Shown: positions 52,601-63,030 of the stretch, piece by piece
How the letters are laid out: each line of letters begins with the position of its first letter
How positions within the stretch are numbered: position 1 is the stretch's first letter
Source: Patiria pectinifera
Lineage: Eukaryota; Echinodermata; Asteroidea; Valvatida; Asterinidae
Assembly (NCBI GenBank): GCA_029964075.1
Contig: CM057133.1
Coordinates: 15,896,699-15,960,698 of the forward strand
Length of the DNA: 64,000 nt
Direction: 5' to 3'
Translations under genes and position numbers: made by a program
Notes under the pieces: model-generated
What the model saw: only the letters and a program-made list of their open reading frames with translations
The model's database searches: none
Told to the model about the DNA's origin: nothing

Positions 52601-53070
52601 GTATGTCGTTTGTTTTATGCTGTGTGATTGGCTTGGTTTTGTTTTAACGACAGTCAGGCATTCCTTGTTTTGTTTGTACGATTTGTGCCTGAGAATTTGC
52701 AATATTTTAAACTTTTGAAACCACTGTTTTCGGTAATATGTTTAGAGTGAATTCAGCATCGGCCTTCTTTCCTTATTTTTGCCGGGAGTCAGTCTTCTTC
52801 CACTGAATGCTGACGACATAAAGAAAGGAATCTTAAAAGACAGTCGTAATTCTGACCAGATGATTCGTCAGCCTAGTAATAAGTCATCCCCATAAGAAAA
52901 TCAGGATAAGTATCTACCACTTCAGAGACTGTTGGAGGATCTCATGTCAAATTTTTGATATTCAGTGCCTTCTTTTGTCCGCTTGACTTTCACAGGTTAT
53001 TGGAGCGCTGTTTACGTACTTCGTCATTGTTGCACAGACACTGCCCATATCCTACCAGCAGCAAACTTGA
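46685..53070 (+). CDS. Gustatory-receptor-like (GRL) seven-transmembrane protein
   Basis: Five exons, 423 residues: 46685-47508, 50122-50332, 51900-51971, 52482-52571 and 52996-53070. The first join is phase 2, the other three phase 0. There is a long intracellular-type N-terminus with LRPLLVSLSLTGLY before TM1. TM1-TM4 are in exon 1 (about 99-119, 129-152, 195-219, 237-271), TM5-TM6 in exon 2, and TM7 in exon 5. The last exon holds TYFVIVAQ (406-413), the TYxxxxxQ signature that defines the insect Gr/Or superfamily and its deuterostome relatives. Short C-terminal phase-0 exons are also typical of Gr genes. The sequon N228 (NET) falls on the outer face in the inverted Gr topology. It is likely a ligand-gated cation channel subunit; the ligand is unknown. 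Oddities: the exon 1 donor (GTGTTG) is weak and lies against a foldback insertion, and the loop between TM4 and TM5 is very short, so an exon may be missing. Confidence 0.78.
47816..48093. mobile_element. 278-bp hAT-like non-autonomous element with 8-bp TSD
   Basis: Termini are CAGTGGCGTAGCCAGGAA and GTGGCTACGCCACTG. The element is flanked on both sides by AGTAATTC (47808-47815, 48094-48101), a perfect 8-bp target duplication made from the host repeat. An 8-bp TSD with CA...TG ends fits the hAT superfamily. The interior is G/C-homopolymer-rich and non-coding. A second internal CAGTGGCGT...ACGCCACTG pair (47993-48059) suggests nesting. Confidence 0.8.
48762..49057. mobile_element. Related element plus inverted partial copy
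   Basis: Bases 48762-48933 run from CAGTGGAGTAGCCAGGAA to GGCCACGCTACTG and resemble the element at 47816, sharing CATGTAGATCAATGAT and AAACTCAAAATCTC. Bases 48934-49057 are an inverted partial copy, with AGAGTTTGAGTTTC and ATCATTGATCTAC. This splits the GTACGTAC array. Confidence 0.7.
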
Positions 53071-53301
53071 ACCACGTTTCCCAATGCAGCGTGAAATATG
53101 ACCTCAAAAACCTGCGAGAGTTTACGCGAGAACACAGCACATCAGGGCACCGTGTCTAGGATCTACAACGTGTGTACCGTCCTATTCTTTGCGTTTTTAC
53201 TTGTGTCCTGACTGGGCCCATCCAATTAAGGTCAATATAGGGTTTGTAACAAAAAAAAAACGAATCCCAAATAGCAGGACCACTTTTGGAATGAAGTGTT
53301 G

Positions 53302-53643
53302 CCTGTAGCACTTTCAAAATATAGGATACCAAAGCCCATTTAATGAGCTTTTTTAAGCACAAGAATCATTCAAATCACTCATTTTATCATTTACTTTTCA
53401 TGTTACGGAATTTTGAACACAAACACCCGTTTTAAAGTTGCGTCAACGGATCACGAAACGAAAACAATTCACATGCATCCCTATGAGAATTGTTTTCGTT
53501 TCGCCGAAAGAACACTAACTTTTTTGTGATCCGTGGATAGGTTCCGTAACTTGAAAAGTACATGAGTGATTTGAATGATTCTCATACTAAAAGAAAGCTT
53601 AATGGCTGGGCTTTCACATACTATATTTTGAAAGTGCTACAGG
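53302..53643. mobile_element. 342-bp foldback (TIR) element just 3' of the GRL gene
   Basis: It is bounded by CCTGTAGCACTTTCAAAATA and its inverse, ending TTTTGAAAGTGCTACAGG. The arms pair over nearly the whole length. The centre holds GAAACGAAAACAATTC and its inverse around a short loop, near 53456-53503. It could lie within the GRL 3' UTR. There is a half copy at 44752. Confidence 0.8.
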
Positions 53644-53702
53644 TAAAAGTTCACTCAGAAATTAGTCTTGCATTTGGGTATCATGTTATTTACTCACCCT
53701 GT

Positions 53703-53708
53703 AATAAA
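53703..53708 (+). terminator. Possible poly(A) signal, GRL gene
   Basis: First AATAAA after the GRL stop codon, 633 bases downstream. Another is at 54077-54082. Confidence 0.3.
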
Positions 53709-54499
53709 TTTCGAAAGAAAAGAAAGCATTGCAATTTACAATACTTTGAAAATAATGCGAATTGGTGACTATTGCAAAATCAAAATTTTGGCTGACCTCA
53801 ACTTCCGTTCAATCGATCACGGAGATAACAATTGGGTACATTCAAACACGGGAGTCTGTTTTTACACTAGTCAGAGTTTGGTACCCAGACGTTAACATAA
53901 ACGTGAACGTGGACTGGCTAGACTTACACACTCTATTTTCCACAACAGAGGTGCTGTAATGACGCCATGTTGAGGGTACAATCTGACGTAAATCCACAAC
54001 TATGTAAGTTAGTGTTGCTGTCATTCAAAAATAGTATTTGTTACATGTCTTTAATTTTTAGATGTAATTTTGCTTGAATAAACGAACTGTACCTGTTTAA
54101 TACCAGTAATTGGCCTACGATGTGTAGATGTGTAAGCCCACTAGATAGTAACTATACTCTTAAGTTTCTCTGACGCCAAGACGAAATCCAAGGACATACA
54201 AAAATTTTAAAAAAAATAACATTTTAGACTATTTTCTTAAATCCTTTTGGTGTTCTTCTTGTATAAACAATGTATATTCTTATTATATTTGGTAAAAAGT
54301 AGTTGTTTTACCTCAAACCGTTTTTAACAATGTGATATTATTCTCTGTAAGCGTGGGCCTAAGGATCCAAAGAGAGACGAACAGAGTCCTTTCTATTAAA
54401 CAGCTTCATTTTCGGACTCATGCAACCGTACCCCATTCTCCGTGTACCTCATACCCATGCTAAAGGCCTATTTGTATTTCAACCTCGGTCTCAGCATTG

Positions 54500-55139
54500 T
54501 TCTGATTGGTTATTACAATACAACAGCAAGCAGGAAATTTGAATCGTGCCCCTGTCCTCGGTCTCGTGTCCTCGGAAATATGAGGTGCCAGGATCGGATT
54601 AAGCTAGACAGAATAGTTAAGCAAGCCAGTAAAGCTATTGGGTTACAACAAGAGTCTCCAGAGGCATTATACAGGTCTCTTATGTGCAATAAAATTAAGA
54701 CGGTTCTTTCTGACTCACATCACCCATTGAATGCCGACTTCCAAACGAACTCCAGAAGTAATCGCTTTTTACAACGAAGGATCAGGACACGGCGATACGG
54801 CAGTTCATTCGTTCCAGCAGCTATCAAATGGTACAATGAGCAACTGGAACGATGAACTGCCGTGTGGCTGACCCTGATCCCTCATTAATGTAATGTAATA
54901 TGTGTATTATATGTAGTAGTTTGTTTTTTACCTGTAATTATTGGATTTATAAGTTTGTGTATTATATGTAGTAGTTTGTTTTTTACCTGTAATTATTGGA
55001 TTTATAAGTTTGTGGTAACATTGCATTTTTACATCTTTTCAATTAATGATTGTATGTTTATATAACCCACTCTTTGTCAAGGCCATTTTAATTTCCCTCC
55101 TGAGGGATAATAAAGTTCAATCTTATCTTATCTTATCTT
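54500..55139 (+). mobile_element. 3' end of a non-LTR retrotransposon (LINE)
   Basis: Codons up to the stop at 54853-54855 encode a reverse-transcriptase C-terminus: KLDRIVKQASKAIG, LYRSL...KIKTVLSDSHHPL, and RYGSSFVPAAIKWYN. This pattern is shared by many LINE ORF2 proteins. The 3' UTR has a 55-bp unit duplicated at 54901-55013 and ends ATAAAGTTCAATC followed by a TTATC-type microsatellite, as LINE tails do. It is 5'-truncated; the exact left end is uncertain. Dead copy. Confidence 0.75.
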
Positions 55140-57689
55140 GTCAAGTTGAATTTTCAACCTGCGCAAAAAAACCTCCTGCTGTCTGAACAGTCACAGATAG
55201 TAAAACCTTTTACAGAGAGTAAACACAAAATAATGCTCACACAGGCTAGTCACCAACAGTCAGATCATATTTCAAGCAAGCACTGCGACTAGTCGAATTC
55301 AGTCAACAGGCAAAAGCAGGCAAGTTGAAGGTTCAGCAGGCTTATCAGTCTCCTACACTCAAAGCATAGCTGTTTCAAGTCACTAGACCAATCACAGCCA
55401 GTCAATCCTGCTTTTATGCAGGCTGGAAGCTCTTAACTGTACAACCCCCCCCCCCAAAAAAAAACAGTGTGTTGATTGATTTTGACCTAAAAGACTACAT
55501 GTACTTTGCGCAGAATGTATGTTTGCGTAGGAAGGATTTTTAATGCAGAGTAAACACGCTTTTATTTTAATCAACCCTCCCTACAAAATATGTTTGTTTT
55601 TATTTCCATTTTACTTCTTTGCTATTTCAGGGTAAACAGGTAGTTTGGGCTACATGGGTATCTTCACCTTGAGGCAAAACGAAAATTCGTGACGTCATGA
55701 TAATAAGCATGTTATTCATGGATTTTGTTTTGGACACCAACACAGGTGCAAGCACTGACTGAAGTGCAGAACATAATTTCTAGGAATCAAGTTTTTTTCA
55801 CGAGTAGGTCAACCCTTATATCATCTAAGTATATTCCGGATTTCAGCTTAATGTTGTTGCAAACGCTGGAGTTACACCTTGCACTATCTCCACGAAAAAT
55901 TTCGACGAGGATTTTTTTCCGACCAAATCCACATGCACGCTTTTCAGATTTATAGTGCCGTACTAGTAGGCGCTATGGTTGACCGATTTCGGCCCGGCAA
56001 CACAACGACGAAGGGAATATTATCATATTCATAAGTGTCACTCGGCATGACTTGGCGTGGGTCTACTCGACCAATGGAAGCCGGCAAAAAGGGCGATATT
56101 CACTAATTAATAACTCGTGAAGGAGGCTATTACTCACATTGTTGCACCTGACAAGTCACGGGAAAAGTCAGAATGGTAATTGTTATACATCATATTTTAT
56201 ATATTTTTTTTAAATTTTGCACATAAAAATGTGTATATTACTACCAATCTACGAGTGTCAAACAGAAGTTTACTTTCAATTGCAAATCATCCCTTCCGTC
56301 ACGAAACTGTTTACAATCAACACATATATAAGTATATTAAATATTAAATATTACCTTACAATCAAACAAGAACCATATTCGAGTGTAAAAAAAACTTGCT
56401 GGTTTTCATATTTGCACAACTTTTGAAGCAATCGCCGCTAGAGTCCTTATTGGTTACACTGCCTGGTCTACCCCCCCCCCCACTCCCCGCCCCACCCCCA
56501 AAAAAGTACACGATTACTGTACCATAAGCATTACTAAATCTCAACATGTTTCTATTTTCACTGACAGGTCTCTCTTTTATAAATTCGTCCATTCATTTTA
56601 TGTTTTTTATTCATTTCTCGGTGTAGGCTTTTATAGTCGTCTTTTAGCGTTCTCTTTCCTTCATCATTGAAAATCCCGGTCGCATTTTACACCCGGTGTC
56701 CTTTAATTCACGTGTGGATTCACCTTAGCCATACGCAGGTACCCAGTGTCCTATCTTCCCTCGAATGGGATTTTTGGTTGCATGGGACTGGAGGATTTGT
56801 GATACCGGGCGTGCAGGGACTTGTGATGGACGCGACTATACAACCATGATTTTACCTTTTTAGCAAAGAAGAAATAACATTCCATTCACTAAGGGAATGC
56901 TTGGCCGGCTTTAAACAAGTACGTTTAGAACTCTGAATGTCATTATAAACCGGCTGGATGCCTGGACGCGGAAAATGGCTCGAGCCGAAGCCGGGGGCAT
57001 AATCTGCGTCCATGCCCGGCCCTAGCCAGTCACAAATTTGCAAATTTCCAAATATTTTGTTCAACAATTTTACTTCATATTTTGTGAAACACCCCTGTGG
57101 CCATATCTATGGTATGTGCCTCGCGCGCGTAGTGCTAAAAAAATCTACTTAATGTGGAAATTGCCGTACGCGCGGCTCGAGCAGGGCGGTGTGGCGCAGA
57201 ACGCAGCTGTGTTTTACCCGCGGTTTAAAATCACCTGCACTCTTAAAAAGATATGTAAACAATATTTAAGTAAACATTGTTATGTAAAATAATACACAAT
57301 TTCGGTAAAATTCAGCGGGAAAAAAGTACCTCAAAAACATGTAAATTGAAAAATACATATTGAATAAGTAAAGCAGTCAGTTTACCTAAATTATGTAAAA
57401 ACGTGCTGCAATTAGGAAAAACGTACTAAACACAAGGTAAAAACGTACACTCGGTGACGCGGTGCTGCTAGCACAGCACAGCATAGTGAAGATGGAGTAC
57501 ACCGTGATGTCTGTAACAACGAGGGGATGTGCCGCAGCTAATTTCGGTCTTTGAAGGTAGCATTCTCTAAAGCTCTTGTGATTGTTATACCGTCCCCAAG
57601 CCCCAGAAATGCCTGGACACTTTGTACGATAAAAACCCCAGGATATTCTTAATATTAGTAGTGTTTAACTCGGCCACTGCGCGTATTAT
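55140..57689. other. Intergenic, nothing recognised
   Basis: No exon was recognised. C/A homopolymer runs occur at about 55445-55464 and 56471-56482. Confidence 0.4.
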
Positions 57690-58197
57690 ACAACTCGTAC
57701 GTGAACCAACTCGTAGCGAGACAACTCGTACATGTCGTACGCGGGCCAACTCGTACGCCAGCCAACTCGTATACCGGCCAAAATTAGCCAATTTAAAGAA
57801 ATTGAACGATACACCGTTCCCAGTACATAGTCAAGAATCGTCGACCACATATAAGTGTATACCAGTTTAATTCGTGTACGAGTTGGACCGCGTACGAATT
57901 TATCCACGTACGAGTTGTGGAAAGAATGTTGCAACCTGACGCTGTTTTTTCCTTCTTAATAATCATCTCAATGAAGGTCAGTCATCGCAAAAATGATGAT
58001 AAGGCATGAATCTGGGACTGAGAAACATTTTCAATTTTGTTAGTAAATATTTACAAAATTGTCTAGACTCTCCATGGACTTTGTATACAGCCACTGAAGT
58101 AGCGTCTGGTTGCAATATTCTTTCCCTAGTTGTCCTGTGTACGAGTTGGTCGCGTACGAGTTAGTTCGCGTACGAGTTGACCTGTACGAGTTGGCCA
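57690..58197. mobile_element. Foldback element with CAACTCGTAC / GTACGAGTTG units
   Basis: The left block 57690-57781 has five CAACTCGTA units. Blocks 57871-57920 and about 58139-58197 carry the inverse, GTACGAGTTG. Around the centre, GGAAAGAATGTTGCAACC (about 57919) is inverted as GGTTGCAATATTCTTTCC (about 58109). The overall structure is a large foldback with a short-unit array. Ends are approximate. Confidence 0.7.
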
Positions 58198-58573
58198 TGG
58201 GTTATGCATCCTGTACTGTTGTATCTTATCTTGCAAAGTGTCCAAGAACTGCTATGGATTGGGGACGGTATGACAATCGCAAAGAGCTTGAAGAAAATGT
58301 TATCTTCAAAGAAGTACCTGTTGTCACAGACGACATGGTCTCTCCAACTTATAGCTATATGCTGTGATATGCTGCACAGTTCGGGAAGGGAATAATTTAA
58401 AATTAAACAGGTCGTGTTTTGATGGGCCTCCGTAGTTGTTTACGTTTAGAAAACACATTTTTACATGATAATATAGTATTGTTTCACCTGAAAGTTATGT
58501 AAAGTTTACTTTAAAATGTGTAATGTATTTATATTTGTAAGATGGAATTTTTTTTGCGCCGGGGTGATGTAAA

Positions 58574-58916
58574 TCAAATTAGGTTTTGCCCTTCACCAGG
58601 CAGGAGGTCGTGGGTTCGAGCCCCACCCGAGTGATTTTTTCCAACTTTCACTCGGGAGGTAACACACTGAGTATACAGTGTTTATACGTTGGTGAAATTC
58701 CATCTTATGAATAGTTTATGCGGTACCCGCTGCTATAATTATGTACATCAGATTCGAACTAGCCAACCGATCCCGTTAGCTTGGTGGTCGAGTGGTAAGA
58801 CATCTGCACTAGAAGGCAGGAGGTCGTGGGTTCGAGTCCCACCCGAGTGATTTTTTTCCAACTTTCACTCGGGAGGTAACATACAGTGTATATATGAAGG
58901 GCAAAACCTAATTCGA
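58574..58916. repeat. tRNA-like composite bounded by 22-bp inverted repeats
   Basis: The left end (58574-58595, core AATTAGGTTTTGCCCTTCA) is inverted at 58895-58916 with one mismatch. Inside, a block from GGCAGGAGGTCGTGGGTTC to CACTCGGGAGGTAACA occurs twice in direct orientation (about 58599-58663 and 58814-58880). Each copy has a B-box and a perfect CCCGAGTGA/TCACTCGGG hairpin. Confidence 0.7.
58771..58849 (+). repeat. tRNA-like SINE head (not a working tRNA)
   Basis: D-arm-like GGTGGTCGAGTGGTAAGAC, an anticodon-arm-like CTGC...GCAG and a perfect T-arm GTGGG-TTCGAGT-CCCAC are present in tRNA order. The acceptor strands do not pair, so I call a tRNA-derived repeat. Confidence 0.5.
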
Positions 58917-59193
58917 TGTATTTATATTTATTCACTTTAAATTTCACTAGTCACTCCGAGTGGATACAGATGAACGATACTCTCGAGACTAAATATATAT
59001 TACACCGTAAGACATGGATCAGCTATACATTTGTTTGTAAAGATGGTTGCAGTACAGTAAACATTGTTTCGTGCAATTTTTTGTTTGAATTTGCTAGTTT
59101 TACACCTCTTGCGCATTTGGAAGTGCGAGTTAACACAGAGTGTTTAATGCATGGCTGTCTTTAACTGCGTCTTAACTGGCCCACTTCATGTCA

Positions 59194-59199
59194 TTTATT
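59194..59199 (-). terminator. Poly(A) signal, GPCR gene
   Basis: AATAAA on the minus strand, about 230 bases after the GPCR stop codon. Confidence 0.45.
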
Positions 59200-59429
59200 G
59201 TGTAATATTCACCATTTTGTGACGTCACTCGATACGAATGTACGCTCATGCAAGGAGTGTGTTGTGCTCTTACTTCGCTGGCTTCGAGAGGAGACCCACC
59301 CGTAAAAGAAAACAGTTTGCAACGATGACTCACCAAAGTGCAGACACGCTGAAGCCTCCCGTGGTGTTGCACTTTTGAATATTGAAACACTAGTTCATGC
59401 TATGTGTTAAAACATGAAAGCCTGAGTCG

Positions 59430-60431
59430 TTAAGGATGTGCCATTGCTAGGGAGTCCCTCGGTGTCACCACTGCAGGACCTGGCATGTGCCTAGGAACCT
59501 GTAGCTCAATGTGCACCTGGTTACGTCGCAGTCGTTTCAGCACTATATCTTTCAGCTGATCTCGGAACTGTTTGTACATGAAGCAGTACACAATGGGATT
59601 CACGATCATGTTAAAACTGATAAGCATCGACATTGCAGCCATCACCACCGGCACATCATCACCAAAATCACGACCGAATAGCACAATGGTGCCACATTCG
59701 ACAGGCGTCCAGCAGACCACAAACAGGACACTTATCATCAGGAGTGTAACAAGGACGTTCTTTTTGGCTTGATTTCGAAAATTCTGCGAATCGTCACGTC
59801 TCGTTTTGAGTTTGATGAAAATTGCTCCATACGCAAAGACCATGATACTTAAAGGTGCAAGGTATTCGATGAGAAATGCTACTACACCTAAGAGAAATTG
59901 CGAATTTAGTTCAGCGGCCGTTAACTGACAGCGTCCTTCGGATGGCTCGTTCAGAAACAATAAAGGTAAATTGTAGACGAAGCCGATAGCCCAGAGTACT
60001 CCAATGGCTATTTTTAACTTGTGCTTGTTCACCATTTTCCGGTGTTTCACCGGGTAGCAGATTGCCATAAACCGTTCCAGCGAGATGAGGACGAGGTTGT
60101 ACGTGGACGTCACGTACCCGCACCACAACAGCACATCTGAGGCCAAGACACGGCATACCAGTTGGTCGTAGAAGTTGTTTTCCTTAGACACCACAAGATT
60201 GAGGCTCTTGACTATTCGCAGTAGGAGGAACATCAACCCATTAATAGCGTCAATTGTGGACTGGTGCAGGATGAGACGATTGGTGAAGGAGCTGAACACT
60301 CGACGTCTGGCTAACATGACGGTGATCACCGTGCCGTTACCAAGTAAAGATAGGAAGGAGGTGATCACGGTGAGTGTTGTGATCAGAGAGCCAATTTCAC
60401 TACCGTGCCGGTCTTCCTTTGTAGAATTCAT
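59430..60431 (-). CDS. Rhodopsin-like (class A) orphan GPCR, intronless
   Basis: 333 residues from the ATG at 60431. Seven hydrophobic helices are visible, with the class A landmarks: GN in TM1 (N32), D61 in TM2, C92 before TM3 and its partner in GRCQL, SLERF at the end of TM3 (ERF in place of DRY), CWTP in TM6 and NPIVY in TM7 followed by a helix 8. An N-terminal NST glycosylation site and a basic third loop are present. The spacing from C92 to the ERF arginine is 27 residues, with W/STYNLVLISLERF. This recalls large orphan peptide-receptor-like families of marine invertebrates. The ligand is unknown. An upstream in-frame ATG at 60560 would add 43 residues but has poorer context. Single exon, as is common for expanded receptor families. 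Confidence 0.88.
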   Translation of the reverse strand: MNSTKEDRHGSEIGSLITTLTVITSFLSLLGNGTVITVMLARRRVFSSFTNRLILHQSTIDAINGLMFLLLRIVKSLNLVVSKENNFYDQLVCRVLASDVLLWCGYVTSTYNLVLISLERFMAICYPVKHRKMVNKHKLKIAIGVLWAIGFVYNLPLLFLNEPSEGRCQLTAAELNSQFLLGVVAFLIEYLAPLSIMVFAYGAIFIKLKTRRDDSQNFRNQAKKNVLVTLLMISVLFVVCWTPVECGTIVLFGRDFGDDVPVVMAAMSMLISFNMIVNPIVYCFMYKQFRDQLKDIVLKRLRRNQVHIELQVPRHMPGPAVVTPRDSLAMAHP

Positions 60432-60589
60432 GTCGAGTATTTTGAGAATAGAAAAGGCCCTATACTCTGCGCCGGAATTGATGATAAACTGTCGCGGACT
60501 TACTGTCAGCACCCGGATATGAAAAAAGGAAACGCTGACGGATTTTATACCATTGTGCATCAAATCGCAATCACGACCGAAGCAAAGGC

Positions 60590-60715
60590 GAACGTTAAAC
60601 TGGATTCCAGCGTATCTGATTGGATAAAATCCGTGCCACTAAGGAGGGGCCTTAACCGCGAAGCTGGTTCCTATTGGTTTATCTAATGTGGTGACGTCCA
60701 ATGGTCAAGCAATGG
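60590..60715 (-). promoter_or_regulatory. CCAAT-rich region upstream of the GPCR
   Basis: On the minus strand, at least three CCAAT/ATTGG words (near 60620, 60674 and 60702) and a GACGTCAC (CRE-like, near 60700-60690) lie within 300 bases of the GPCR start. Clustering suggests a promoter; no clear TATA box. Confidence 0.3.
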
Positions 60716-60719
60716 GCGG

Positions 60720-62213
60720 TTTGTTTTAACATTTGATGAATCGTTCTTGTGTTTTTTACGACTGTTTGAACGAATAAAGGTTGACAGTGATTGTGTTGTG
60801 CAGTTATACGTCACAGACTTTTAAACTTAAAGAAAATCAAACACTGCGGCCGGTAGAGTACATGGGGTTGACTATAGGTGCGCGCCCATGTTATAACTTG
60901 CATGGGTACTGTGCAATACGCACGGCCAATATAGTTGCCATCTAAATGTGTGCAAAACTGTATCGCATTCACAGTAACGCCTAAAAGTTCTATTGAATTG
61001 ACATTTAGGATACGATTGAGTATTAGTGAAAAACAGTCTAATAAATAGCATTGATAGTCCGCATTATTGACTACGAAATGTAAACTTGATGATTAAAAAA
61101 TCGAAGACTATTTTTACATTATTAATTAGGCTAACTATCGCACGAAACAACGATTTTTTTTTGGAAGACCAAAATAAGGAATAGGATGTTTTATGTACTT
61201 TCTCCGTTTCACTAAGTTTTTGTGAATAAGAAGGAACTGCCTGTAATCATATTTGTACCTCATTGACTCACTCCCAAACTGACCGACTGTCACTTGTGAA
61301 TTAGACTAAAAGTCTCACCTTGGCTCCCCAAAATGACTGATCGCATTTACAGTAGCGCATAATGACTTTTTTTTGGCCCCAGAGCCTACAGCCCTTGTTG
61401 CGCCCACAGGCGCGGATCCAGGGATGGTTGGGGTGGGGTGGGGTGGTCAACCCTCCCCTCCCCCCCAGCTCTGTAAAAAAAACTCCATAGAAATTCATTG
61501 AAAATAATGCTGTGACACCCAAAAACATTACACTGGTAGTAATGTCCGCCTGTTTACAAAATACGGTTCACCTTACTTTTAGCCCAATTTAGGGACACCT
61601 CCTCCCCCTTTTTCGGGGGGGGGGGGCTAAATATCATGATGTTATATTGTTTACATGGTTTTTCATTTAGTGGGTTTTAAGGGTAACTGTGCAAGTATGT
61701 AACTTTGTGAATTTGAAGCTCATCAACACTGAGGCTAGGCAAGACTATGATATCGGGGGAAGGTACATGCACGCAACTTAATGGTATAATGCTAGCTATT
61801 TGGATCGCTCACGTGTCCTCATAAAATATCCAGTCACTGTAGACTTCGCGAAATGTTAATTTGAATATTATGTAAGTATAGAATTCCCAAAATGTATTTT
61901 TCCAAACAAATATATATATTACACGGCGGCTACTTACGATTTGTGCTAATTAGGCACCCTTCCCAAGAGAATTTTAGGGGTCTGCCCTTCTAAATAATCT
62001 TCTCTGCGGCTATACGAATCTATCTGCCAAATGTTGTGTTTTTGGACCAGTCGGTCACGATTCCCACCATAAGCCAGCTGAATTGTTCAGCCTATTTGCA
62101 GGAATATACAAGGATGAACCTCTGGAAGTTTTTGGTACGACAATTTCATTGACTATCCGGTATTTTAGTTTAGTTTGTGCCTCTTCCATTAATTCTACAC
62201 CCTTGTTTTTTGT
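60720..62213. other. Intergenic, AT-rich
   Basis: No gene. A transposon end (GGCGCGGATCCAGGGATGG, about 61409) followed by G-rich DNA, and a G-run at about 61615-61627, are the only notable items. Confidence 0.4.
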
Positions 62214-63030
62214 TTCTGTTCTTACATACTTCATGTAGCTGAAATTAAGGTCATGAAAAAAATTGCTTTCGGATGTCAGAGGTGACCAGGAAAAATGTTT
62301 ACATCGTGTTTCACTAAAGTCCCAATCTACGATCATCGCTATCAATGGTAAGTGCCGCGTACAATGGCTGATCAGTGTCTATCCTTGTCGTTAATGATAA
62401 GTCGGCTCGTGTTCACGTTGTTCCATTATAACTTTCTGCATATTTCTTGGTCTGTTTACATTTTTGACTGTTTACATCCCGTAGGCTGTCCTTGTGTAAT
62501 AAGAAGTCACAAGATAGATGTGTCTCAATTTACGATTCAGCGCTTCATTCATCCAGCGAACTCATGGCTAGCGGCAAATCCATCGACGTTGCGATATGGC
62601 GTTGATTTTTCGTTTCACTATTAGCCTACTGCTTATTTTGTCCCTTCTGTCTTTACTGTTTTCTGTTCTTACATAATTCACGAAGCTGAAATGAAGGTAG
62701 TGGAAAAGTAATCCAACCGACTATTCCTAAGGCCCTATTGAAGCTAATTAAGACACAGGTGTCGCACACAGTGACCAATCAGTGTATATCCTTGGTCATA
62801 TATGACATGTCTGCACATGTTCAGGTTGTTTCAATGAAGCCTTCTACTTTTATTTGGAGTTTTCTGTTTTCCTAACATTACTGAATCCTCCCATTTTTTT
62901 AAGGATTTTTCACACTCCCGAGGGAGTAAGGTTGTCACTGACGTACATAAATTGGTATAGATATACACATATTGGCTGTCCTTGTACATGTATAGGACTG
63001 CATGAAAATTGCATTCTGGCATCTGAGGTC
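62214..63030. repeat. Diverged tandem repeat, period about 0.45 kb
   Basis: TTCTGTTCTTACATA at 62214 recurs at 62661. AATCAGTGTATATCCTTG-type words (62373, 62777) and GGCTGTCCTTGT (about 62482, 62973) recur in the same order. Degenerate and non-coding. The remainder to 64000 shows nothing recognisable. Confidence 0.5.

Noticed and set aside
54442..54525. Hydrophobic N-terminus of the 137-codon frame as a membrane protein
   Set aside because: Only the downstream part matches the LINE reverse-transcriptase tail; the upstream codons are chance extension into flanking DNA.
58771..58849. Functional tRNA gene
   Set aside because: The acceptor strands do not pair, and part of it recurs in the neighbouring copy, as expected of a SINE.
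60432..60563. Longer GPCR start upstream of the ATG at 60431
   Set aside because: The 60563 start is not ATG, and the ATG at 60560 has a poor context and would add residues with no receptor feature. The ATG at 60431 is followed by a sequon and TM1 at normal spacing.
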